A stretch of 64,000 bases of DNA, taken from NCBI RefSeq assembly GCF_900119315.1, contig NZ_LT827010.1:4373001-4437000 (forward strand), read 5' to 3'. Positions 41,096 to 50,569 of this stretch are shown here, one piece after another (the first letter of the stretch is position 1; the number at the start of each line of letters is the position of its first letter). The notes under the pieces were generated by a model. The model was given only the letters and a program-made list of their open reading frames with translations. It was not told the origin of the DNA and ran no database searches. The position numbers were made by a program, and so were the translations under genes. This DNA comes from Actinoplanes sp. SE50/110. Its GTDB lineage: Bacteria; Actinomycetota; Actinomycetes; Mycobacteriales; Micromonosporaceae.

Positions 41096-42316
41096 ATGCC
41101 ATTCCACGTCGACTCCGAGACCGGCCGGCTGCGGCAGGTGATCCTGCACCGCCCCGGCGTCGAACTCAGCCGGCTCACCCCGGACAACGTCAAGGACCTG
41201 CTCTTCGACGACATCCTGTGGGCGCGCCGGGCCCGCGAGGAGCACGACGCGTTCGCCGAGGTGCTGCGCGAGCGCGGGATCAAGGTGCACTACTTCGCCG
41301 AGTTGCTCGCCGACGTGCTGGACATCCCGCACGCCCGCTCCTGGATCCTGGACCGGATCATCACCGAGAACACCGTCGGGCCGACCCTGACCGGGCCGCT
41401 GCGCCGGCTCGCCGACCAGGCCGAGAGCGGTCGGCTCGCCGACTACCTGATCGGCGGGGTGCTCAAACAGGAACTCGCCGGCTTCACCGTGAACAGTCTG
41501 CGCTGGGAACTGATGAGCGCCGACGACTTCGTGCTCACCCCGCTGCCCAACCACCTGTTCCAGCGGGACAACTCGGCCTGGATCTACGGCGGGGTCAGCG
41601 TCAACCCGATGGCGATGGCGGCCCGGCACCGCGAATCGGTGCACAGCTCGGCCATCTACCGTTTCCACCCGATGTTCACCCTCGCCGACTTCGATTTCTG
41701 GTACGGCGGTGACGATCGGGTGCACCAGCCGGCCACCCTGGAGGGCGGCGACATCCACGTGCTCGGCAACGGCGCCGTCATGATCGGCCTGGGCGAGCGG
41801 TCCACCGCGATGGGCGTGGAGAACCTGGCCCATGCGCTGTTCACGGCCGGCGCCGCGACCAGGGTGATCGCCATCGAACTGCCGCACTCGCACGCCATGA
41901 TGCACCTCGACACGGTGATGACCATGATCGACCGGGACACCTTCGTGATGTACCCGTACCTGCAGGAGGCGCTGCGGTCCTGGACCGTGCGGCCCGGCGA
42001 CGACGAGGACGGCCTCGACGTCACCCGCAACGACGACCTGTTCGCCACCATCGCCGAGACCCTGGGCATCGACAAGATCCAGGTGCTGGAGACCACCGAG
42101 GACATCCGGGCCGCCCAGCGCGAGCAGTGGGACGACGGGAACAACTTCCTGGCCGTCGAGCCCGGGGTGATCGTCGGTTACGAGCGCAACGTCACCACCA
42201 ACACCTTCCTGCGCCGGCACGGCGTCGAGGTGATCACCATCGCCGGCGGGGAGCTCGGCCGGGGCCGCGGCGGGCCCCGCTGCATGACCTGCCCGATCGA
42301 ACGCGACGCCGTCTAG
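41096..42316 (+). CDS. arcA: Arginine deiminase
   Basis: 406 residues, the standard length. It hydrolyses arginine to citrulline and ammonia. Guanidino-modifying enzyme motifs: [14 protein letters not shown] (catalytic Asp), [26 protein letters not shown] (catalytic His) and [17 protein letters not shown] with nucleophile Cys396. First step of the fermentative arginine pathway that yields ATP without oxygen and raises pH. 20 bp before the ornithine carbamoyltransferase gene. Confidence 0.96.
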   Translation: MPFHVDSETGRLRQVILHRPGVELSRLTPDNVKDLLFDDILWARRAREEHDAFAEVLRERGIKVHYFAELLADVLDIPHARSWILDRIITENTVGPTLTGPLRRLADQAESGRLADYLIGGVLKQELAGFTVNSLRWELMSADDFVLTPLPNHLFQRDNSAWIYGGVSVNPMAMAARHRESVHSSAIYRFHPMFTLADFDFWYGGDDRVHQPATLEGGDIHVLGNGAVMIGLGERSTAMGVENLAHALFTAGAATRVIAIELPHSHAMMHLDTVMTMIDRDTFVMYPYLQEALRSWTVRPGDDEDGLDVTRNDDLFATIAETLGIDKIQVLETTEDIRAAQREQWDDGNNFLAVEPGVIVGYERNVTTNTFLRRHGVEVITIAGGELGRGRGGPRCMTCPIERDAV

Positions 42317-42336
42317 CCCTCAGGGGGATACCGATC

Positions 42337-43338
42337 ATGTCCGTGAACCTTCGCAACCGCAGCTTCCTCAAGGAACTCGACTTCACCCCGGACGAATGGC
42401 GCTTCCTGCTGCGGCTCGCCGCCCAGCTCAAGGCCGCCAAGTACAGCGGCACCGAGGTGCCCCGGCTGACCGGGAGGAACATCGCGGTGATCTTCGAGAA
42501 GACCTCCACCCGGACCCGCTGCGCCTTCGAGGTGGCGGCCCACGACCAGGGCGCGCACGTCACCTTCCTGGACCCGGTCAGCACCCAGCTCGGCCACAAG
42601 GAGTCGGTCAAGGACACGGCCCGGGTGCTCGGCCGTTTCTACGACGCCCTGGAGTACCGCGGGTTCGGCCAGGACAGCGTGGAGACCCTGGCCCGGCACG
42701 CCGGCGTGCCGGTGTGGAACGGCCTGACCGACGAGTGGCACCCCACCCAGACGCTGTGCGACCTGCTCACCATGCGCGAGCACACGGTCAAGCACGACAA
42801 CGAGGTGGCGTTCGCGTTCCTCGGCGACGCGCACAACAACATGGGCAACTCGCTGCTGATCGCCGGCGCCATGATGGGCATGGACGTGCGCATGGTCGCC
42901 CCCGAGTCCCGGTGGAACCCGGAGGAGGTGATCAAGGCGGCCCGGGCGATCGCCGAGACCACCGGCGCCCGGATCACGCACACCGCGGACGCCGCCGAAG
43001 GCGTGCACGGCGCCGACTTCCTCTACACCGACGTGTGGCTGTCGATGGGCGAACCGAAGGACGCCTGGGACGAGCGGATCCGCCTGCTGCGGCCGTACCA
43101 GGTGAACAGCGAACTGCTGCGGGCCGCCCGGAACCCGGCCGTCAAGGTGATGCACTGCCTGCCCGCCTTCCACGACCGGCGGACCAGGGTCGGCGAGGAG
43201 ATCTTCGAGCACACCGGACTGGAAGCGCTGGAGATCACCGACGAGGTGTTCGAATCGCCCGCCTCCATCGTCTTCGACCAGGCCGAGAACCGGATGCACA
43301 CGATCAAGGCGATCATGGTCGCCACGCTGGGAGCCTGA
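42337..43338 (+). CDS. arcB: Ornithine carbamoyltransferase (catabolic context)
   Basis: 333 residues from the ATG at 42337. Carbamoyl-phosphate site STRTR at residues 57-61, [12 protein letters not shown], the ornithine loop DVWLSMGE and HCLPAFHD. In this operon it would run as phosphorolysis of citrulline to ornithine and carbamoyl phosphate. Sequence alone does not separate arcB from argF; the neighbours do. Carbamate kinase follows after 5 bp. Confidence 0.93.
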   Translation: MSVNLRNRSFLKELDFTPDEWRFLLRLAAQLKAAKYSGTEVPRLTGRNIAVIFEKTSTRTRCAFEVAAHDQGAHVTFLDPVSTQLGHKESVKDTARVLGRFYDALEYRGFGQDSVETLARHAGVPVWNGLTDEWHPTQTLCDLLTMREHTVKHDNEVAFAFLGDAHNNMGNSLLIAGAMMGMDVRMVAPESRWNPEEVIKAARAIAETTGARITHTADAAEGVHGADFLYTDVWLSMGEPKDAWDERIRLLRPYQVNSELLRAARNPAVKVMHCLPAFHDRRTRVGEEIFEHTGLEALEITDEVFESPASIVFDQAENRMHTIKAIMVATLGA

Positions 43339-43343
43339 TCGCG

Positions 43344-44312
43344 ATGCGGATCGTCATCGCGATCGGCGGCAACGCGCTGCTGCACCGCGGGGACCGGCCG
43401 GACGCCGGGGTCCAGCGGGCCAACGCGGTCCGGGCGGTCGAGGCGCTGGCGCCACTGGCCGCCGAGCACGAGATCGTGATCACCCACGGCAACGGGCCGC
43501 AGGTCGGCATGCTCGCCCTGCAATCCGCGGCGGACCCCGGCCTGCGCGCGCCGTACCCGTTCGACGTGCTCGGCGCCCAGACCCAGGGCATGATCGGCTA
43601 CTGGCTGCTGCAGGCGCTGCAGAACGCGCTGCCCGGCCGGCAGGTCGCCGCGATCCTCGACCAGACCCTGGTCTCGGCTGCCGACCCGGCCTTCGCCGCA
43701 CCGACCAAATTCGTCGGACCGGTGTACGACGAGGACACCGCCCACCGCCTGGCCGCCGAACGCGGCTGGACGGTCGCCGCCGACGGCCCGAAGTGGCGGC
43801 GGGTGGTCCCGTCGCCCCAACCGCAGCGGATCGTCGAGACCCGGATCATCCGGCAGCTGCTGTTCGACGGGACCGTCGTGGTCTGCGCCGGAGGCGGCGG
43901 CATCCCGGTGATCCGGGACGACGACGGCCGGCTGCGCGGCGTCGAAGCCGTCGTCGACAAGGACCTGGCCACCTCGGTGCTCGCCGAGTCCCTCGACGCG
44001 GACGCGCTGCTGCTGCTCACCGACGTGCCGGCGGTGCAGCGCGGATTCGGCGGCCCGGCACCCGAACCGATCGGCCGGGCCACCCCGGGCGACCTGCGCC
44101 GGGAGGACTTCCCGGCCGGGTCGATGGGACCCAAGGTGGAGGCGGTGTGCCGGTTCGTCGAACTGACCGGCGACCTGGCCGCGATCGGCGCCCTCGACGA
44201 CGCGGCGGCGATCCTGGCCGGCAAGGCCGGCACCGTCGTCACCCCGGCCGGAGACTACGGCGGCCCGCACGACCTGCGCCCACCCCGGCGTCCGGGCCTG
44301 CCCTCCCGGTGA
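43344..44312 (+). CDS. arcC: Carbamate kinase
   Basis: 322 residues. It makes ATP, CO2 and ammonia from carbamoyl phosphate and ADP. N-terminal IAIGGNALL, HGNGPQVGMLALQ, then FVGPVYDEDTA, CAGGGGIPVI, AVVDKDLATSVLAE and GSMGPKVEAV, all typical of the amino-acid-kinase-fold enzyme. It completes the arginine deiminase pathway. A few residues longer than usual because of the Pro/Arg-rich tail. Confidence 0.95.
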   Translation: MRIVIAIGGNALLHRGDRPDAGVQRANAVRAVEALAPLAAEHEIVITHGNGPQVGMLALQSAADPGLRAPYPFDVLGAQTQGMIGYWLLQALQNALPGRQVAAILDQTLVSAADPAFAAPTKFVGPVYDEDTAHRLAAERGWTVAADGPKWRRVVPSPQPQRIVETRIIRQLLFDGTVVVCAGGGGIPVIRDDDGRLRGVEAVVDKDLATSVLAESLDADALLLLTDVPAVQRGFGGPAPEPIGRATPGDLRREDFPAGSMGPKVEAVCRFVELTGDLAAIGALDDAAAILAGKAGTVVTPAGDYGGPHDLRPPRRPGLPSR

Positions 44313-44415
44313 GCGCTGTCGCCGCGCTCACCCCGCCGGCCCGGCTCGGACCTCCTCCGGCCGGGCCGGCGCCCCGTCCCGTGGTCTGGTCCGCACCGCC
44401 GTCCCGCTTCGCGTC

Positions 44416-45171
44416 GTGCTGACCATCGCACACGTGTCCGACCTGCACCTCGGGGCGCACCACGACGCGGCGGTGCAGAGCCTGATCGCGGACGTCGCCG
44501 CGGTCCGGCCGGACCTCACGGTGGTGACCGGCGACTGGACCATGCGAGCCCGGCCGGTGGAGTTCGACCTGGCCAAGGAGCTGCTGAAACGGCTGCCGGA
44601 ACCGGTGCTCAGCGTGCTCGGCAACCATGACCTGCCGCTGGCCGGCCCGCAGCGGCTGCTGCGCCCGTACGACCGCTATCGAACCTGGATCTGCGACGAC
44701 CTGGACCCGGTCATCCACCTGGCCGGCCTGACCGCCGCCGGGGTCGCCTCGATGCCGCGGTGGCGGTGGAAGGACGGCCGGGTCACCCGGCAGCAGACCA
44801 CGTCGCTGACGGCGGCCTTCGCCGCCGCGCCACCGGACGGGCTGCGGCTGATCGCCCTGCACCACCCGCCGACCGGCCGGAGACTGGTCGGCCGGTCCCG
44901 GCTGCTGACCGCGGCGCGGGAGGCCGGCGTGCACCTCGTCCTGGCCGGGCACACCCACATCCCGGAGGTGCGCCGGCTGGCCGGCGGGCCGGTGCTGATC
45001 ACCGCGGGCACCTCGACCAGCCGGCGGACGCGGGGGACACCGCGCTCCTGGAGCCGGATCACCGTCGCCGGCGGCACGGTCACGGTGGTCGAACGCTACC
45101 CGTCCGGCGCCGGCTGGCACACCGGCCGCCTGACCACCGTCCCGGGTTCACCGGTCGCCTCCGGCGGGTGA
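44416..45171 (+). CDS. Metallophosphoesterase
   Basis: 251 residues from the GTG at 44416. Calcineurin-like metal motifs: HVSDLHLG, VTGDWT, LGNHD, ALHHPP and GHTHIPE. Close to the 3-prime-5-prime cyclic-nucleotide phosphodiesterase (CpdA/Icc) group, though the substrate is not certain. It follows arcC after 103 bp with no convincing R17 promoter, so it may be read from the arc operon. Its end overlaps the TPR gene on the other strand. Confidence 0.85.
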   Translation: MLTIAHVSDLHLGAHHDAAVQSLIADVAAVRPDLTVVTGDWTMRARPVEFDLAKELLKRLPEPVLSVLGNHDLPLAGPQRLLRPYDRYRTWICDDLDPVIHLAGLTAAGVASMPRWRWKDGRVTRQQTTSLTAAFAAAPPDGLRLIALHHPPTGRRLVGRSRLLTAAREAGVHLVLAGHTHIPEVRRLAGGPVLITAGTSTSRRTRGTPRSWSRITVAGGTVTVVERYPSGAGWHTGRLTTVPGSPVASGG

Positions 45172-45176
45172 ACCCG
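45143..45176. terminator. Hairpin over convergent gene ends
   Basis: CGGGTTCACC / GGGTGAACCCG, a 10-bp stem with a 13-base GC-rich loop, spanning the stop codons of the convergent metallophosphoesterase (45171) and TPR gene (45148). No T-tract. Confidence 0.6.
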
Positions 45177-45760
45177 GTTCGCCGCCGTGGTCGAGCTGAT
45201 CGCGCATCTCGGCGATGTCGGCGGGCAACGGCTCGTTCAGCAGGGTGATCAGGTATCGCGCATCGACCAGGGACTGCTCTGCCCCGGGGTCACCGAGCTC
45301 CTGCTGCAGAACGCCCAGCACGAACAGGGCCCGCACGTAGTTCCCGGTCACCGGCGGCCGCGGCGTGTTCGCGGGTGGGTCCGGCATCGACCCCCTGCTG
45401 CGCGCCGGCGAAGGCCGACGTCCGCGCCAGCCTCGCCTCGGCGTCGGCGCGCTGCGGCAGGCACAGCGGCGCCACCGCGGCCAGGCGCTGGTAGATCTCG
45501 AAGGACCGGGCGGCGTCGACGGCGGCCGCCGCGAAGTCGCCGAGCGACTCGTGGATGCCGGCGCGGTTGTAGAGCTGACCGGCCAACACCCAGTGCGCCT
45601 GGGCATCGGCGGGGTGTGCCGCGACGATCGCTTCCACGACCGCGACGGCCCGGCCGGCATGAGCCAACGCCTCATCCGGCCGGCCGGCGGCGTGCGCTCG
45701 GGCCGCCATCCCGGCCAGGTCGTTGGCCTGCCGTTCGAGGTCGTGTCGGCTCTGCTGCAT
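45148..45760 (-). pseudogene. Frameshifted TPR-like protein gene
   Basis: From the ATG at 45760 the frame encodes a TPR-type helical protein (QQSRHDLERQANDLAGMAAR, AVAVVEAIVAAHPADAQAHW, GDFAAAAVDAARSFEIYQRL). Near 45370-45395 the sense continues in another frame (NYVRALFVLGVLQQELGDPG, ARYLITLLNEPLPADIAEMR) to the stop at 45148. One extra base in that GC-rich stretch explains the change; a true shift or a sequencing error are both possible. Relatives count TPR units in regulators. Confidence 0.55.
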
Positions 45761-45948
45761 GCGGCACATCGTAGGACCCGAAATCCAGGCGACCCCGCTC
45801 CGCCGGCCTGGCCACGATCGCTGCCGGGCACCGTTCACGCCGTGACCACAGGAGGCAGGGAACCCCTTGAGCTGGTCGATGCTGATCTTCCGATACCACT
45901 GGACCCACGCCCACGATGTCCACCAGGACTCGTTCATGGAGACTCGGT

Positions 45949-46551
45949 CTAGTCCACCCACCACCAGCCGTCACCGAGCGCCCGCACCGGCCGGCCGGTA
46001 TCCCCGGCAGCGGTGCCGACCATGGTGTCCGGCCCGGGCGATGACGGGAAGTAGGCGAAACCTCCGCCGCTCTCGGCTCTCCAGTCTGCCCAGACCGGAA
46101 GGTAGAGAGCCCCATCACGAACATGTGCCTGCCCATCGATGGACAGGTACCGCAGCCGCCATGGCAATTCGCTGTCCGACACCAACCGGCCGGCCTGATA
46201 TTCGGCGGCCAACTCACCCAGCTCCCCACGGTGCAACCGGAACTGGCTGTCGGTGTAGACCGGCCGCCAATCCGTGCTGACCACCCCGACCCCGGAGAGA
46301 ACCGCGACCACCAGACACGCCACCGCCCAGCCATACGCCCTGTCCCGACACGAGGCCAGCATCGCCAGGGCAGAGGTCGCAACCACCCCGACCCAGCATC
46401 CGCCGATGACCAGCCAGCCGAACAGCGACAACACACCGAACAGCGGCATCGCCAGGTAATAGGTGCTCGCCACCACCAACCATCCCACCGCAACGGCGGA
46501 GAGCAGTCGACCGTGCCGCCGTGGCCGAGGCGCACTACGAATCATGATCAT
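45949..46551 (-). CDS. Hypothetical membrane protein
   Basis: 200 residues from the ATG at 46551 (a second ATG at 46545 is in frame). Three to four membrane helices in the first half (LLSAVAVGWLVVASTYYLAM, LFGWLVIGGCWVGVVATSAL, WAVACLVVAVLSGVGVV), then a soluble C-terminal region with Trp and Tyr (DGALYLPVWADWRAESGGGF, ending GDGWWWVD). Base composition is less GC-rich than its neighbours, which suggests later arrival. No R17 box. No family recognised. Confidence 0.6.
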   Translation of the reverse strand: MIMIRSAPRPRRHGRLLSAVAVGWLVVASTYYLAMPLFGVLSLFGWLVIGGCWVGVVATSALAMLASCRDRAYGWAVACLVVAVLSGVGVVSTDWRPVYTDSQFRLHRGELGELAAEYQAGRLVSDSELPWRLRYLSIDGQAHVRDGALYLPVWADWRAESGGGFAYFPSSPGPDTMVGTAAGDTGRPVRALGDGWWWVD

Positions 46552-46758
46552 GACAACAGGCTGCCAAGCCCCGCGTACACGAACCAGACCGCCGACCGAC
46601 CCGCTACGAAATCTACACAGGCGCCCGGCGTTCATAACGCGGTGAACGTTCGCGGTCACACTGGCCGCACCGCCGTGGCCGCGCCGGTCGCGGTGTCCGG
46701 CTGCGGACGGTGGTGCGCGCGGTGGCGACTCCGTGCCGGCGTGGACCGGGCGCGCCGG

Positions 46759-47250
46759 TCAGTGCAGCAGGGCCTTGAGCACCACCATGGAGACACCGAA
46801 GGCGCCGGCGACCATGGTGGAGACGATCCGTTCGAGGTAGGTGAGGCGGCCGCCGGAACCGATGCTCCAGCCGGCCAGGCAGAGCAGCAGCGTGCTGCAG
46901 GACAGCGAGATGATCTCGGCGTTCAGCAGGGCGGCGCCGGAGGCGCGGATGGTGATCAGGACCAGCAGGGGGAGCAGCGAGGCGGTGACCAGCTCCCAGC
47001 CGCTGGTCAGGTGCTCGCGGACGACGTGCCAGGTGGGCCGGTGTCCCTCGTGGATGCGTTCGGCGACGATCCGGGCGTAGCGTTCCGCGACCCAGTACAC
47101 GGTGAGCGTCGCCAGGACGGCCAGGACCTCCCGCCAGGCGGCGACGCCGTGGGCGGTGACCAGCACCGCGGCGCCCACGATGATGCCGTAGATGCCGGCG
47201 GCGGTGGCCTCCTCGGTCTTGTGGGTCAGGCGGATCCGCGGGCGCGTCAT
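46759..47250 (-). CDS. Four-helix membrane protein, R17-regulated
   Basis: 163 residues from the ATG at 47250. Helices at about 19-36, 42-58, 88-108 and 119-160 (ATAAGIYGIIVGAAVLVTAH, ASLLPLLVLITIRASGAALL). A short charged N-terminus (RPRIRLTHKTEEA) resembles a conserved actinobacterial membrane protein of unknown role. The R17 box centre is 44 bp upstream and the message is predicted leaderless. Divergent from the Rv1733c-like gene, sharing one box. Confidence 0.7.
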   Translation of the reverse strand: MTRPRIRLTHKTEEATAAGIYGIIVGAAVLVTAHGVAAWREVLAVLATLTVYWVAERYARIVAERIHEGHRPTWHVVREHLTSGWELVTASLLPLLVLITIRASGAALLNAEIISLSCSTLLLCLAGWSIGSGGRLTYLERIVSTMVAGAFGVSMVVLKALLH

Positions 47251-47285
47251 GGGGGCAGCCTCGCCGACCCCGGCACCGCCGGCCC

Positions 47286-47302
47286 TCACCCTGCCGGGGT
47301 GA
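47286..47302. promoter_or_regulatory. Bidirectional R17 box
   Basis: TCACCC-TGCCG-GGGTGA, perfect. Minus strand: GAGGCT at 47262-47257, ATG at 47250, leaderless. Plus strand: GATGCT at 47326-47331 with a 28-base leader and AGGAGGG before the ATG at 47366. One palindrome thus has properly spaced -10 elements on both sides. Confidence 0.82.
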
Positions 47303-47365
47303 TTCGGTCCCGTCCGCCGCGATCGGATGCTGAGGGTCCGCTGCGGCAGGAGGGCAGACCTAACC

Positions 47366-47923
47366 ATGATCGGCAGGCGGAGGCGCAGCGATCTGCGCCG
47401 CATCTCGGACCGGCTGGAGAGCCTGTTGGTGTTCCTGCTGGTGCTCACGTTCCTCGGCGGGGCACCGCTGCTGGCCCGGTGGGCCGGCGGGGCCAGCTAC
47501 CGCTCCGTCCAGCAGGCCGCGGAATGGGAGCGGACCCACCTGTCCCAGGTGGACGCGGTGCTGACCGAGAACCCGAGCCCCGGCGGGGACAGCGCCACGG
47601 CGGCCGCCGCCAACGCCCGGTGGAAGGCGCCGGACGGCACCGCGCACACCGGCCTGGTGCAGCCCGACTCCGGGTTGCGTGCCGGGGACCGGATCAGGAT
47701 CTGGATCGACGACACCGGCGCGCAGCATCTGCCGCCGGCCGACCGGGACCCGGTCGGTCAGGCCGTGCTGGTCGGCATCGCGACGACGCTGTGCCTGGCC
47801 GCCGGCCTGACCGGGATCCACCGGATCGCCCGCGGCGTCCTCGATCGGCGCAGGGATCGGGCCTGGACCCGGGACTGGCTCCGGGTCGGCCCGGTGTGGA
47901 GCCGCGACAGCGGCCGATACTGA
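47366..47923 (+). CDS. Rv1733c-family membrane protein
   Basis: 185 residues from the ATG at 47366. Two membrane helices (LLVFLLVLTFLGGAPLLARW and AVLVGIATTLCLAAGLTGI) flank an extracytoplasmic domain with ANARWKAPDGTAHTGLVQ, GLRAGDRIRIWIDDTG and PPADRDPVGQA. This is the pattern of mycobacterial Rv1733c, a DosR dormancy-regulon protein of unknown function. It is followed after 11 bp by the MFS transporter. It is the best clue to the physiological theme of the island. Confidence 0.83.
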   Translation: MIGRRRRSDLRRISDRLESLLVFLLVLTFLGGAPLLARWAGGASYRSVQQAAEWERTHLSQVDAVLTENPSPGGDSATAAAANARWKAPDGTAHTGLVQPDSGLRAGDRIRIWIDDTGAQHLPPADRDPVGQAVLVGIATTLCLAAGLTGIHRIARGVLDRRRDRAWTRDWLRVGPVWSRDSGRY

Positions 47924-47934
47924 GAGGCAGTCCC

Positions 47935-49323
47935 ATGGTGGATACCACCGCGCGAGCGCTGAGACGGGCGTTGATCCCGTTCGCGCTGGCCCAGTTCATC
48001 TGCAGTTTCGCCGGCTCGAACATGAACGTGATGATCAACGACATCAGCGCGGACCTCGGCACCACGGTCGCCGGGGTGCAGCTGGCGATCACCATCTTCC
48101 TGCTGGTGATGGCCGCGCTGATGATCCCCGGCGGCAAGCTCACCGACCGGATCGGCCGCAAACGCTGCCTGACCGTCGGCCTGCTGGTGTACGCGGTCGG
48201 TGCACTGCTCAGCGCCGCGGCCCCCGGCCTGGGCGTGCTGATCCTCGGCAACTCCCTGCTGGAGGGCGTCGGCACGGCGATGCTGATCCCGCCGGTCTAC
48301 ATCCTGACCACCCTGCTGTTCACCGACGTCACCTCGCGGGCCAAGGCGTTCGGCGCGATCAGCGCCATGGGCGGGATCGGCGCCGCGACCGGTCCGCTGA
48401 TCGGCGGCTTCCTCACCACCGCATTCAGCTGGCGGGTGGCGTTCCTGTTTCAGACCGCGGTGGTGCTGCTGATCGCGGTGCTCAGCCGTCGCTGGGTGCA
48501 CGACCCGCTGCCGGCCGACCCGACGCGCCCGACCGACCTGGGCGGCGCGGTGCTCTCCGCGCTCGGCCTGGTCCTGGTCGTGTCCGGGATCCTGGCCGCG
48601 GACGACAACGTCGCGGTGATGATCGCCCTGCTGGTCGCCGGGGCGGGCGTGCTCCTCTGGTTCTTCGCCTCGATGCGGGCCAAGGAACGCACCGGGCGGC
48701 CGGCGCTGTTGTCGATGACGCTGTTCCGCAACCGCACCTCGAACCTCGGCATGGTCACCCAGTCGGCCCAGTGGCTGATGTTGATGGGGACCTCGTTCGT
48801 GGTCTCGGCGTACCTGCAGGTGGTCCGCGGCTACAACGCGATCGAGACCGGGGTGGTGTTCACCGCGACCACGGCCGGGCTGCTGCTGTCCTCGCTGGCC
48901 GCGGAACGGTTCGCGAAGCGGCGGGCGCAGCGCACGCTGATCGTCGCCGGCTTCCTGATCACCATGGCCGGCGTGGTCCTGCTGCTCACCCTGGTGTACG
49001 CGTCGAAGTCGGTCGCGATGTTCGTACCCGGCCTGTTCGTGATCGGTTTCGGGCTGGGCGGCATGCTCACCCCGTCGGTCAACGTGGTCCAGTCCAGCTT
49101 CGGCGAGGACCTGCAGGGCGAGATCTCCGGCCTGTCGCGCAGCGTGTCCAACCTGGGCTCGGCACTGGGCGGCGCGGTCGCCGGGACGATCCTGGTGGCC
49201 GAGCTCGGCTCCCGGCCGGGCACCGGGTACGCGGCCGCGATGATCGCGGTCGCGGTGGCCGGCCTCATCGGTCTGGCCGCCGCCTGGTTCCTTCCGCGGA
49301 CAGCCGCTCCTGCTCCCGCTTGA
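47935..49323 (+). CDS. MFS transporter, DHA2-like drug exporter family
   Basis: 462 residues from the ATG at 47935. Twelve to fourteen helices. Motif A as GGKLTDRIGRKRCLTVG after helix 2, motif C-like GIGAATGPLIGGFLTTAFSWR in helix 5, SNLGSALGGAVAGTIL near the end. Members export drugs or small hydrophobic compounds with protons. In an operon with the Rv1733c-like gene under R17 control; its end overlaps the YihY gene on the other strand by 59 bp. Confidence 0.85.
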   Translation: MVDTTARALRRALIPFALAQFICSFAGSNMNVMINDISADLGTTVAGVQLAITIFLLVMAALMIPGGKLTDRIGRKRCLTVGLLVYAVGALLSAAAPGLGVLILGNSLLEGVGTAMLIPPVYILTTLLFTDVTSRAKAFGAISAMGGIGAATGPLIGGFLTTAFSWRVAFLFQTAVVLLIAVLSRRWVHDPLPADPTRPTDLGGAVLSALGLVLVVSGILAADDNVAVMIALLVAGAGVLLWFFASMRAKERTGRPALLSMTLFRNRTSNLGMVTQSAQWLMLMGTSFVVSAYLQVVRGYNAIETGVVFTATTAGLLLSSLAAERFAKRRAQRTLIVAGFLITMAGVVLLLTLVYASKSVAMFVPGLFVIGFGLGGMLTPSVNVVQSSFGEDLQGEISGLSRSVSNLGSALGGAVAGTILVAELGSRPGTGYAAAMIAVAVAGLIGLAAAWFLPRTAAPAPA

Positions 49324-50146
49324 GCAGCGCGACCGCCCGCAGGTCGGCCGGCGACGGGTGGCCGCGGTCCATGGCTCGCGGCCACAGCCGCCCCCACCGG
49401 ACCGCGGCCACCTCCGCCGCGCCGACCAGCGCGTTGCTCACCACGTACAACAGGGTGAAGATGCCGGCGACGGTGGCGAAGCCGCCGTAGACCGGCCCGG
49501 CGCCGCGGATCAGCCGGGGTAGCACCGCCGCACCCAGCTGCAGGGTCAGGGTCACCGCGGCGGCGCCGATCAGCGCGCCCGGCCACAGCGCGCGCAGCGG
49601 CGCCGGCCGGTCCAGCAGCAGCCGGGCGATCAGCCACAGCGCGCCGAAGGCGACGACGAACGCGCCGGCCGGCGGCAGCGACGCGGTGGCCACCACCGCG
49701 CTCAGCAGGACCACCAGGCCGGCCAGCACCCGCAGACAGCGGGAGAGCACGCCGGACCGCTCGCGGTACGGCACGGCGGCCAGATGGTTGAGCGTCTGAT
49801 ACACCGACAGCAGCACCCCGGCGGCCGTGTAGGCCAGCCCGCACAGGCCGGCCACCAACGCCACGGCCGAGGTGGGCAGGTGCGCCACCGCCTGCTCGAC
49901 GTCGGCGCGCAGCGGCTCGGGCACGAAGGCCCCGATCGTGCGGCTCCGCAGCCCCGGCCGGTTCACCAGGACCCGGGAGATCAGGTCGACGGCGAGCAGC
50001 AGCACCGGGAACAGGCTGAGGAACCCGTAGTAGGTGATCAGCGCGGCCTCCCGGGGGCCGCCGTCGTCCAGATACTTGCGCAGCACCGCGTGGCCGAACC
50101 CGGCCACGCGGTGCCTGCGCTGCCATGCGTCGAGACGGCCGATCAC
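49265..50146 (-). CDS. YihY/BrkB-family membrane protein (copy 2)
   Basis: 293 residues from the GTG at 50146, overlapping the DUF7144 stop (GTGA). Family start YYGFLSLFPVLLLAVDLISR, then GLAYTAAGVLLSVYQTLN, and GPVYGGFATVAGIFTLLYVVSNALVGAAE. A charged cytoplasmic tail follows (LRAVALLKREQERLSAEG). Third gene of the operon from the lipoprotein gene at 50968. Distinct from the 37877 copy at the N-terminus. Confidence 0.85.
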   Translation of the reverse strand: MIGRLDAWQRRHRVAGFGHAVLRKYLDDGGPREAALITYYGFLSLFPVLLLAVDLISRVLVNRPGLRSRTIGAFVPEPLRADVEQAVAHLPTSAVALVAGLCGLAYTAAGVLLSVYQTLNHLAAVPYRERSGVLSRCLRVLAGLVVLLSAVVATASLPPAGAFVVAFGALWLIARLLLDRPAPLRALWPGALIGAAAVTLTLQLGAAVLPRLIRGAGPVYGGFATVAGIFTLLYVVSNALVGAAEVAAVRWGRLWPRAMDRGHPSPADLRAVALLKREQERLSAEGTRRRPDR

Positions 50147-50556
50147 GACCCGTACGCGCCGGCCATCTCGCCGCCGTGCGCCGCGACCGCCCAGGTGATC
50201 AGCGCGGCCAGCCCGATCCCGATCACCGACCACGCCGGGTGGACCGCCACGAACGCGAAGTTGACCAGCGCGGCCAGGGTGGCCAGCACGACCGCGACCA
50301 CCCGGGCCCAGGTCCGGCCGCGGATCAGGCCGACCCCGGTGGGGACGGCCAGCCCGCCGAGCACCAGGTGGATCCCGGCCAGCGCGGTCAGCGGCACGCC
50401 GAGCAGCTGGTCGGCGCGCTCCCCGGCCAGGACCTCCGGGCGCAGCAGGGCGACCAGCCCGACGGTCAGGTGCAGGGTGCCCAGCATGACCAGCAGGACG
50501 CCGCCCACCAGCACCCAGACCACCCAGCCGGTCGCCCGGCTCTGTTCGACCTCCAT
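50143..50556 (-). CDS. DUF7144-like membrane protein (copy 3)
   Basis: 137 residues from the ATG at 50556. Four helices (WVVWVLVGGVLLVMLGTLHL, LAGIHLVLGGLAVPTGVGLI, TWARVVAVVLATLAALVNFA, AWSVIGIGLAALITWAVAAH), ending HGGEMAG. The most divergent of the four copies: the loop after helix 1 is different and the YP-W motif before helix 4 is reduced to HPAW. Middle gene of the 50968-49265 operon. Confidence 0.72.
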   Translation of the reverse strand: MEVEQSRATGWVVWVLVGGVLLVMLGTLHLTVGLVALLRPEVLAGERADQLLGVPLTALAGIHLVLGGLAVPTGVGLIRGRTWARVVAVVLATLAALVNFAFVAVHPAWSVIGIGLAALITWAVAAHGGEMAGAYGS

Positions 50557-50569
50557 GACGGCCGTCCCC

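Noticed and set aside
44328-44344. R17-like left half TCACCC before the metallophosphoesterase gene
   Set aside because: The right half is GCCCGG, and no NANNNT lies at the required distance.
45155-45171. GGGTGA near the end of the metallophosphoesterase gene, resembling an R17 half-site
   Set aside because: It belongs to the hairpin over two convergent stop codons and has no gene start at the expected distance.
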